DNA from: Pelargonium nanum
Lineage: Eukaryota; Streptophyta; Magnoliopsida; Geraniales; Geraniaceae
Assembly: GCA_036897485.1 (NCBI GenBank)
Contig: JAYMTF010000301.1
Span: forward strand, 1-40,619
DNA length: 40,619 bases
Direction of reading: 5' to 3'
Positions 32,401-40,619 of this stretch are shown piece after piece (the stretch's first letter is position 1; each line of letters begins with the position of its first letter). The notes beneath the pieces were generated by a model, which made no database searches, was not told the origin of the DNA, and saw only the letters and a program-made list of their open reading frames with translations. Made by a program: the position numbers and the translations under genes.

Positions 32401-34118
32401 CTCTCAGCCCATGAAGCTGTTGCTTGTCACACTCTTCCCGTTGCTGTTGCTTCTCTATCCAATCTCTTAAACTTCTATTCCTTGGGAAAGCCCATGCCAG
32501 TAACAGAAGTCATAGTGCTGCGCACGCTGGTCACAATCCTTACTGAAGCACCCGCCAATGAGCTGGAAGTCCTTAAGTTCATGAAACGAGCTCTCACTAG
32601 GGCGTCTGAACTTGGACCCGATAACTTCTTTGGAAAAGGGGAGGTAGGGAGACGGGAGAGGAATTGGTTTGCAGTGACTTCATGGAATATCGGGACAAAA
32701 TCTGGAAAGGCAAAGAACTACGAATTATGCGGTGATTTTTTTAGGTTGGCATCAGAATTTTATAGCATTCTGGTTGATGGGCAATCAGAAGAAGACAATG
32801 TCATGGTCTGCAAATCATTAATCCTGACTGTGTCTGCCATGATAGCTTCAGAGGATCAAAAGAAGGTTGCATTGTCAGACACTGAAGTGAAACAAGCTGT
32901 TGAACTGCTAGACAAAGCAGGGAAGGTATGATACCTGTATTATATCAGTTCACTTAAATTAGCACATTTTAATATCTCAAATTTTCGCATTTCCATCATA
33001 AAGGTAACAAACCCGTAAGATGAGAATGCTCAAGTGGATTCTGTAACACTAGGGAAAAATGAGATAGCGTCGGTTGAAGTTAATATAGAGGGAGTAGTGA
33101 GGAAAGACGCGGTAACACTTAATTGGCTTCACATAAGAGATAGCGTTAGATAGGATGGATTGAAGGAGAATACGAGCATAGGATCCCGAAGAGCTTGGAT
33201 TAGTTGATCCCAACAATGTTGGAGAAATGATTTGTTGATTGTTATCGTATTATCATAATGATATTAGGTAGCCTTTGGATTATAATCGGAATGAGAATGA
33301 GATTCTCATTGTTCATGTTTGGATTAAGATTTTTTTGTCATGAAAACGGCTCTGCAATGGGAATCTCATATACCCATTCTCATTTCAAAATTGTTAATCC
33401 AAACGTTACCTTAATCTCTGTATTTTTTCCATTGAAACTCATTCAGTTTTATGCATTTATGCAGATACTGCCTTCACTCTCACCTGGGACTCTCCTAATT
33501 GATGACCACATTTCCACAACTGATCCAAACCTCTTCTTCATATACACTTTCAATGCCTATAACATCCATGGAAGACTCAACAACATACCATCCCAAAACC
33601 TTCTCGTAAAGAGTTTCGCCAACTCAAAAGCTTGCAATCCGAACTATCTTCTCCACATTGGCCTCTGTGCCTCCCAGGGTCCGAATCCCAACCCTGAAGT
33701 AGCTGCCTTTGCCCTAAACGAGTCCCTCTCGTCCCTCCTCTCCTCCCCTTCGCCGGACTACCAAACAGTGGCTCTCATTGTCCGGACACTGATCTCAGTG
33801 ATCAGCATCCACAAGGGCAATACAGATGACGATGCAGTGCTTGGAATGTACAAACAAGCATACAGAATAATGGTCGGGTTGAAGGATGGTGAGTACCCCG
33901 TTGAAGAGGGCAAGTGGCTTGCAATGACGGCTTGGAACCGAGCAGCCCTACCAGTCCGGCTAGGGCAGATTGATGTGGCAATGAAATGGATGAATGTAGG
34001 TTTGGAACTTGCCCGGAAGGTTTCGGGAATGGAGACTTATAGGGCTTGCATGGAGGATTTCATTGCTGACTTTGAGAGGAAGTGTTGTGTGCACAAAGAA
34101 GGTGAAAAAGGCACTTAG
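29450..34118 (+). CDS. ZIP4: Meiotic TPR protein ZIP4 (SPO22 homologue), 949 aa, 5 exons
   Basis: Exons 29450-30801, 31880-32069, 32182-32214 (33 nt), 32305-32925 and 33465-34118 join with GT-AG junctions to 2850 nt, 949 residues, near the known plant ZIP4 length (936 aa in Arabidopsis, from memory). The start MRIAEIS matches that family. The sequence shows repeating TPR-like helical pairs, for example [20 protein letters not shown] at about 143-162 and [23 protein letters not shown] just after exon 1. ZIP4 is a member of the ZMM group that promotes class I, interference-sensitive crossovers on meiotic chromosomes, acting as a scaffold. Neighbour genes are unrelated in function. Intron 1 (1.08 kb) has a (GT)n run; intron 4 contains a LINE tail and a MITE. 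No damage seen. Confidence 0.95.
31562..31581. repeat. (GT)n microsatellite in ZIP4 intron 1
   Basis: Run of about nine to ten GT units. Confidence 0.95.
33015..33255 (+). mobile_element. RTE-type LINE 3' tail in ZIP4 intron 4
   Basis: Contains gacgcggtaacacttaattg, gagatagcgttagatagga, gatggattgaaggagaatac and gttgatcccaacaatgttgg, in the order typical of the 3' end of plant RTE-clade LINEs (the agcttggattagttgatcc end). It is short and diverged. Recognition is from memory of such tails. Confidence 0.6.
33267..33410. mobile_element. Tourist-like MITE, copy 4 (intact ends)
   Basis: Terminal inverted repeats ggtagcctttggatt and aatccaaacgttacc with a perfect tta duplication (33264-33266 and 33411-33413). 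This is the best-preserved copy and fixes the family as 3-bp-TSD, PIF/Harbinger-derived. It sits just downstream of the LINE tail in ZIP4 intron 4. Confidence 0.85.
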
Positions 34119-35021
34119 AAGAAGAAAAAACAACATATGGAGGTATGTAAATTTGCTTTACTTAATTTCGATATCATATCTTGCTTAATCATGAGTTCGT
34201 GTATATAAATGACCTTTCATTTCGTTAATTAGATCTAGTAATTCATAGTTACGAACAGAGTTGTTCTAAGTTCACCCAGGTCTCGTACTCGAGAGCCAGA
34301 GAGTGCAACTACGTTAAAATTTGCAGGTAAAAATTTGCAGGGACTACTCGATTTGGATTAAACCGAATGGTTTAAACCTAAACTTCAGACTTAAATATTT
34401 TATAAAATATATCACAGCAAAAATTCCTGATAAAATGATTGGACTTACATATTATATAACACTTATTCAACTCATTGAACTTTATCTTGATTAGGGTGGT
34501 TCATAGGGAAGCTGGGAGTTTGAATCCGTACCTCCGGGCATTCAAAATCTAATCCAACTTAAAACTGATCCAATTAAATTCATTTAGAATCAAATCAAAC
34601 AAATCTGCTCATTTTGAGCTCAAATTCAGAATTTTATTCGATCCAAACCGAAACAGAAGGTTAAATTTCGAAACGGCCGGATTCAAATCCACTTCCGAAT
34701 AGAATCAAGTTACTCTTTATCCATTCAAAATGATTGAAAAATACGACTTCCCTGATTCCCACCAAATCATCAACGGTCTCATATTAAAACAAAATGATTC
34801 AGAACCTAAACCCAAAACCATTTCTGCAACCCGGTTAATACATTCTTAAGAGTTCATAGCCTCGGAAAACAGTACAGTACCTACAAATTAGAACAGCCTG
34901 TAAATATACTATGTACATCTATTGCTCACACCAGAGCTACTTCATTCAGGCTTCATAGAACTTACTTTAGTTAAAGAATCACCTTCTTGTCTTCATAGAG
35001 CTGCATAGTTCAGACTTCCTC
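34119..35021. other. Convergent 3' interval between ZIP4 and ELOF1
   Basis: ZIP4 and ELOF1 end toward each other here. The interval carries both 3' UTRs and AT-rich DNA with an aaatcc/gatccaa-rich patch at 34540-34730. I see no gene or clear element. Confidence 0.45.
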
Positions 35022-35118
35022 CTAACCGTCGTCTTCAGGGTTGTTCACCCGTTCACATTCATCGATCCATTCACTATATCTGCAAGACATATTACATAGA
35101 TTCTTCAACCCATTCACA

Positions 35119-35149
<31 letters not shown>

Positions 35150-35971
35150 GTTGTTTGTACTTACACGTCAATTGGCTCGGATAAAGCTGCAAAAACAACG
35201 TGGAGGACGAGTCAGTTTAAGAATAGAACTCTCAAATTCAACTGGACGAGTCAGTTTAAGAATAGAACTCCCAAATAGCATCTCATGTATGTGTCATGAT
35301 GCACCAAAATGTACCAATCAAAAGAAAAAAGGACCGCGCAGCATACCTGTGATGGTAGTGCTGAAACTTTCTTGGCATATCCCGCATATGGCTTCTCCAA
35401 TCAAGTTCTTCATGTCGCTGAAACCGAGAAAATGCCGAAGATGAAAAAGAGTCGATGAACAATGAAGTTAACAAATCAGATAGATCAAGACTTGCATCTT
35501 GAACCTGTCCGGTTACCAAAACCATAGATTTAAGTTTTCCTTCGGTTTTGCTCTATCTTTTCCCTAACCTAAACGGTGCTCTTTTTCACCAAATGTTCCA
35601 ACATTCAAGAATCTTACAAATGACAATATAAAAGTTATCATTTGAAATTCCGTGTTGTATTCCTATTTTGAATCCTATTTGGATTTGAGCCAAAATCCAA
35701 ATCCAATGTACATCCAAACATCGGATTTGGCTCAGATCCAATATTTCAAATCAAATCCAAACGAACCATTAGTGAATTCAAGAATTCTTTACGTTCTTCC
35801 CAAACAAAAGACGCTACTATACAAGATTACGCAAAATAAAATCCCGTATATATCTTACATGCGGCATTCAACGCTTGTGCCATGGTTGCAAAAGGGACAG
35901 CTAAAGACTGTATCAAGCCTGTCCATCCGCTTCTTAGGAGGTGGCTTTGCCCTTGACTTCCTCTTCCCCAT
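35022..35971 (-). CDS. ELOF1: Transcription elongation factor 1 homologue (ELOF1), 87 aa, 4 exons
   Basis: Minus-strand exons 35971-35859, 35417-35347, 35186-35165 (22 nt) and 35079-35022 join in frame to 264 nt, 87 residues, the usual size. [20 protein letters not shown] opens the protein. The zinc ribbon has Cys25-Pro-Phe-Cys28 and Cys49-Gly-Ile-Cys52, and [12 protein letters not shown] lies near the C-terminus. ELOF1/Elf1 binds elongating RNA polymerase II and supports transcription through chromatin and transcription-coupled repair (established in yeast and animals; plant role by homology). No uninterrupted frame covers the gene, because the coding exons are short. Intron 3 is only 85 bp and holds a GA microsatellite. 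A leader intron separates the coding exon from a 5' UTR exon near 36800-37000. Confidence 0.95.
35125..35149. repeat. (GA)n microsatellite in ELOF1 intron 3
   Basis: About twelve GA units; on the gene's strand it is a (TC)n tract making up a third of the 85-bp intron 35080-35164. Confidence 0.95.
35204..35276. repeat. Two-copy ~42-bp direct repeat in ELOF1 intron 2
   Basis: acgagtcagtttaagaatag occurs twice, starting near 35206 and 35247, followed by aactc(t/c)caaat in both. Confidence 0.85.
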
Positions 35972-37010
35972 AGCTCACGACTCTGAAAATACAAACACAA
36001 ATCAACTACAAAAGCTACCCAAACTAACAAAAACCATTCACTCGATTGGCATAAAACCCAAACTATGATATCGAATTCTGCTGAAATTGTGACTTTGTGA
36101 TTCTTGAATATTTCCCTTGAAACTCATCAACTGAGCTTTAGAAAGTATATATAGGCTACAATAGTGTCATATTCCTATTCGATAAACTTCAACAAATTTG
36201 AATATAATTACAACTATATCTACAATAGTGTCATATTCATCTTCGACAAACTCCTCTCTCCACTAGAAGTGGCTCCAAAAGACGAGCAATTACAACAAAA
36301 CAGCACGACAAATAAAAACAAATCAAACTAAATAACTGTTACTTTCACCCGTATATTCCAAGTACTCAGAGAAATAAACGGCGAAAATTGAAAACAAACT
36401 CTAACTATAGATTTCCTATACCACAAATCTAAAAAACAAAATTTTATTTTCCCAGGATCCAAACAGACTCCGTTAAACAGAGTAAAAGGAAAATTTCTCC
36501 TACAATATTCTCTAATAACATATTAACTTATACGAAAATATAAATATTTCAGTAGCTTCTTCCCAGAAACTGAAGAAGAACAATAGGAAAATTCATCAAA
36601 AAAAATCTTCCCAAATCCCAAGTTTAACTGAAGCTTTCATATATTTAAGTTTCACAAAGCAAATTGAAAACAATTTTATATCAAAAATAACTAAATATAC
36701 AAAGAAACCCAAATTTCACTGTAATTTTCTCGGGAGCCAAACAAAAAAACGCTAATGAACCGAATTTCAAAAAATGAGAGAACAGAAAAGCTTACCGAGA
36801 TCAAGGATACGACGAAGATTAGCGTAAACAAGTTGCGATCTGTGAATCAAAATCAGATCAAAAACTGGTCATGAGAACACTCAATTTACAGAGAAAAATA
36901 GAGGAAATAAATGTTGAATTTCATGGCTCACCTGTGAACAACAACAACAAACCCTAGCGATTCTGATTGAGAGAAAAAAACGAGAAGAGACTTGCGCCGG
37001 AAAGACAACG
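35972..37010 (-). promoter_or_regulatory. 5' UTR exons and leader intron of ELOF1
   Basis: On the minus strand an AG acceptor near 35984 (gtattttcag) precedes the leader before the ATG at 35971. Upstream, donor-like sequence near 36796 and 36932 marks short non-coding exons around 36797-36840 and 36933-36990, the latter with the aaaccctag-type element (gctagggttt) seen in many plant housekeeping promoters. A ctacaatagtgtcatattc direct repeat occurs in the leader intron at about 36157 and 36221. Confidence 0.45.
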
Positions 37011-38086
37011 GCGTCGTTTCATGTTACATAGATTTATCCAGAAGGAGACGAGTACCATTCCTAACGACAGACCGTTAAACAAACCGACAGGTCGTTCTTT
37101 AATTGTACTTGCAAGTCCCAATCTTCTTTTTTTCACATTTATCGTTTGTTGCTTTATTTTGTATTAATGATTGGTGCATGAAAGTAAGAAACTTTTGGTC
37201 CGTTGAGGATCCCTTGATTTGAAGCATAAAAATTCGAAATACCAAATTTAGTATCAACGTTATGAAAATGGTTTTAACTCAACAATTGATAGCTTATTTT
37301 GTACTACGCACACTTTGTTTAGCGTGATCCATTAAAGTAGCTTCTTTCTAGTTGACCCACTTTTGTCTCATCTCGGTCCATCAAGATTGTTGCTTCCTAG
37401 ATTGCGTAATCTTGGCTCATCATGAACATCAAGATCGCCTCTTTTCAAGCAGTACTTTTAGTTGTCGTTGACTAACAATAATTTATTTTGTAATATTTTT
37501 CCTTATGCGACAACTCATCACGTGAATGGTTGGGTCTCAAATTGCTTTCAAAATGTCTATTGAAAAAATACTTGAACTATGTGTGATAACTCATTTGAAT
37601 GATCAAGTGTGATATTCTTTTTCATAATCGAGCATGATAAAAATGATTGGGTGATATAGGGCATGATAAAATATTGTCCGATAAACATATTTGCACTTTG
37701 GGCCCTAGCCCGACCCGTTAACGCATTTGCCAGCTCCAGCTCAAAACTGCTTGTGAGTACTAGTGTCTCCAAGATTACTCTTTTATTGGTCTTCACATGC
37801 CAAGGAGTCAATCAAGCAACCATATGTTGAAAAATAGTATGACCAAAATTAGTAAAGAATGCTAATGAATATACAACAAACAGAAGTTACAACTGAAATC
37901 TATGTCACAAATAAGCACGCATTCTATGCCTTCTCTATCACCCTTCAATAACAAAAGTTCATAATAGCTTTAAAGCAACTAACAAATGTGAGGTAAATTT
38001 CCGTAACCCCATTTCATGAGTTCCTATAATTAACTGGGGAAAGCAATCATTTTTTCTCTCGAAAGATTCTTAAAGTCACCTCACAT
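37011..38086. other. Intergenic, ELOF1 promoter and TlyA-like 3' UTR
   Basis: AT-rich. The left end is upstream of ELOF1, and the right end (about 37860-38086) probably holds the 3' UTR of the minus-strand TlyA-like gene. A piece at 37660-37738 ends in gcatttgccagctcc, the same motif seen at 4200-4222, and may be another hAT-like end. No gene. Confidence 0.4.
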
Positions 38087-40398
38087 TCACTCAATATGCA
38101 CAGATTCTGTTGTTTCACTGTCGGGACTCGTTACAGCTTCGGTAGGTTTAGCAGCTGTTCGGGTAAAGCAAGCCAGAAATTCTGTGTTACCCTTAGCGCC
38201 CTTTAGAGGAGACTCAATCCAGCCTTTACTGCAGAACCCGAGTTTCTCGACGCCATTTATAATCTTCTCGATAACCTACACAATGAAATCGAATTAGTAA
38301 CGTGTCTTGTTTCGGTTCTAGACTATGCTTATGTTGTTCTACTTGTTAAATTGTATGAACACGGGAGAAATTTTTTTGGGTTAAATAGAATTAGGTGCTC
38401 CCTACACGGCCAATTTTAAGTTGTAAAATGAAAACACGTGAGATATTTGGCCCGGCCCATTTTTGGCCCGGCCTGAATTACCAGGTATAAATATTACTTA
38501 AGAAAAGAAAACTCGCATACCTCTTGATGAACTGCAGGATCTTTCACAATGCCACCTCTACCTACCTGTATTAGATTATGAAAAACTGAAATCAGATACA
38601 AACTAAGTTATTTAAATCGCTAATTTTACTTTGGACGGTCACGAGCACACGGTCTGCAACAAATGAATTTCTTCTCCAACAAAAACAGAACCATCGGTAT
38701 ATTGAGAGTTCTTACTTGTGACCTCTGAGCCTCAAATTGAGGTTTAATCAGTGTTATTAATGTTGATTCGTCTTTCATCACATTGACAACAGCAGGCATG
38801 ACCTGCATTCAGAAAAATAGAATAAAAGTTTTAAAGAGCTAGAACAATAAATATATAAAAACATGTAATCGTAATGATCAATGATTTATCTATAACAGTG
38901 TCTCTTTCAAAATACTCCATCCCTTCACTTCTTGTAAAAACTAAGGATAAGTTAGGGTTGGACTTTCCCCGTTATACCCTTGTGAGCTCTTATTGTAACA
39001 AACTCGAGGGTTTCTAACTTCTAACTTACTTATTTTGGGATATGCATAATTAACTAACCGAAAAGGAAAGTAGTCACTCAAACAAGGACAAAAGGCTTTG
39101 AGAACGTGGACTCTCATTTTGAGACATAGAGAGCATAAAGACATCCCTTTCAAAAAGAGCATAGCGTAGAACACCTTCAAAGGCCAAATAGAAATGTTTT
39201 AAAGTTCCAAGTATATCGGGTATCCATGCGCAGGAAGATTAAGTGATAAAAGTGCTAGGAAGCAAGAACTTCATGACATTAAATAACTAGTAGCATTCTT
39301 CGAAAGCTTACCAGGAGAATGGAGATGAATGAAAGGTCAAGAGTCACCAAATCGACTTTTTGGGGGAGTTCAGTAAGATATCTTAAATTAGTACGTTCTA
39401 TCACGGATACACGTTCATCTTGACGGATTTGATATGCCACCTATTGAAGAAATCAGCACATATATGAGTATGTGTATTCTTCCTTATAAACCTTGAGAAA
39501 GATACGACAATTCAAAAAAACTTGGGTAGCGTTTGAATTTTAAAAAAAATTGGAATTGCAAAATCATTTTTATGACCAAAAAAGTAGTATGTGAATCTAA
39601 CTCATTCTCATTCTGGATTCTCATTCCTGAACAAAAACTTTAATCCAAACGCTACCTCGATTGCTAGCATGTTTGCAAAGGTTACGGTAAAATAAGAAAA
39701 AAAACATATATTACCTGTCCGTGACCAACATCAACTCCATAAACATGTGATGCACCGTACTGAAGCAAGCAATCAGTAAATCCTCCGGTGGATAAGCCTG
39801 CATCAAGAGCCACTTTTCCCGCAACATCAACGCCCAGCTGCTCAATGGCAGCTTCTAACTTATGTCCTCCTCTGAATTAACAATTAAATGATTAAATTCA
39901 GTTTTAAAGGTCTTGCCAAATGTATAACAAAATTGAAATTTTGTGAACTGTAAATGTTGGATGGTTTCAGAAGAGTAATCACCTACATACATATTTCGGA
40001 ATTTCAACCCTTATCTCTACAACTGATTTTTCAGAGACAGCCATCCCAGCTTTGTCCACCACCTTGCCATCTACAAAAACTCGACCTACGCCATAGGTGT
40101 ATCACGTAAAGGAGAAACAAGTCAAGAAATTGATCAAACAAATAACTTCACTCCCTACATTGAATATGTTTCTATTGATAATCATAATGGATTTTTCTGT
40201 ACAAAAAAAAAAAAATTATCAAATCAGATTTATATATCATAAATATTCAGTTCACTTTTTCAAATTTTTCTACCACCAAAGCATCGAATATAGAGTGCTG
40301 TTCAAGAACACAACTTACCCCGTGCTATCCACGATTGCACAAAGGTCCGGCTGTATTGTTCGTACCTTTCAAGACACACCTCATCCAGCCTCTTTTTC
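38087..40398 (-). CDS. TlyA/FtsJ-like rRNA 2'-O-methyltransferase, 3' part (N-terminus off window)
   Basis: Seven minus-strand exons are visible: 40398-40319, 40085-39983, 39871-39715, 39440-39312, 38802-38716, 38565-38521 and 38275-38087, all GT-AG and in phase, about 263 codons to the TGA at 38087. Domains in order: S4 RNA-binding domain ([19 protein letters not shown]), then an FtsJ-type SAM fold with [19 protein letters not shown] (D-x-G-x-S-T-G-G-F) and [20 protein letters not shown] and [11 protein letters not shown]. Bacterial TlyA methylates 16S and 23S rRNA ribose; the older name hemolysin A is misleading. The plant member (At3g25470, from memory) is likely plastid-targeted, but the N-terminus is missing here, so the transit peptide cannot be seen. 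The first exon(s) lie beyond 40619. A MITE sits in the intron 39441-39714. Confidence 0.9.
39525..39656. mobile_element. Tourist-like MITE, copy 5
   Basis: Terminal repeats ggtagcgtttgaatt and aatccaaacgctacc. The flanking triplets (ttg and tcg) match only partly. It lies in an intron of the TlyA-like gene. Confidence 0.75.
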
Positions 40399-40619
40399 CT
40401 GAATTTGTTAACATCAAAATGCAATTGGATACAAAAGATGGGATAAGAGTTTTGGACCAATATTCACACTGCAACACCAGTAATGTTCTAGAGTATAAAA
40501 TTAAAATGAGACCTCCAAAAAATCAGTTTAAACATTTAATTGAGTTGGTCTTCTACATGGTATTAGAGCCGTGTAAACCTAGACGCGTGCATCAACAACG
40601 TGCTAAACCATATGCCCTT
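40399..40619. mobile_element. Intron with possible TRIM-type LTR and primer-binding site
   Basis: Upstream intron of the TlyA-like gene. At 40558-40570 tggtattagagcc closely resembles the tRNA-iMet primer-binding site TGGTATCAGAGC of plant Copia and TRIM elements, directly after ttctaca, a typical LTR end. The sequence from about 40439 (starting TG) would then be a 119-bp LTR, the size seen in TRIMs. The other LTR would lie off the window, so this is tentative. Confidence 0.4.

Noticed and set aside
38087..40398. Toxin gene (hemolysin A annotation of TlyA homologues)
   Set aside because: The S4 plus FtsJ layout and SAM motif indicate an RNA methyltransferase; the hemolysin name is historical.

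Overview
This is nuclear DNA from a flowering plant, almost certainly a eudicot. The genes are intron-rich with GT-AG junctions, the intergenic DNA is AT-rich, and every protein I could name is of plant type (class I formin, FRIGIDA-like, plant ZIP4, MED19, plant-type ACOT and TlyA/FtsJ-like proteins). The background holds plant transposon debris: LINE remnants, tRNA-derived SINEs, a Tourist-like MITE family, hAT-like short elements and a possible TRIM LTR. I see no prokaryotic, viral or organellar gene block. No database search was run; product names come from recognising the translated sequence.

Layout, left to right: (1) 43-480, LINE reverse-transcriptase zinc-binding remnant, minus strand. 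(2) 739-4335, three-exon gene for a conserved plant protein of unknown function, with a first intron made of degenerate tandem repeats. (3) 4564-5051, an unexplained coding-like block interrupted by a MITE. (4) 5760-9461, MED19 (Mediator), five coding exons. (5) 9462-13460, gene-poor AT-rich DNA with a tandem triplication. (6) 13461-16885, class I formin (FH1-like). (7) 17818-21326, minus-strand acyl-CoA thioesterase with an apparent one-base frameshift. (8) 22604-23122, intronless GNAT acetyltransferase, divergent from the thioesterase. (9) 24380-28142, FRIGIDA-LIKE 3. (10) 29450-34118, the meiotic TPR protein ZIP4/SPO22. (11) 35022-35971 (minus), transcription elongation factor ELOF1. (12) 38087-40398 (minus), the 3' part of a TlyA-like rRNA methyltransferase gene that runs off the right edge.

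These are independent housekeeping and developmental genes, not a pathway cluster. From memory, the order thioesterase - FRL3 - ZIP4 matches Arabidopsis At5g48370 - At5g48385 - At5g48390, and FH1 and TlyA-like genes are neighbours at At3g25500 and At3g25470, which suggests an old conserved block. The points that most deserve a second look are the thioesterase frameshift, the unidentified gene and the orphan coding-like block beside it, the MITE family lodged mostly in introns, and a SINE with a perfect 17-bp target duplication inside an intronic tandem repeat. I did not find a convincing new multi-gene system.
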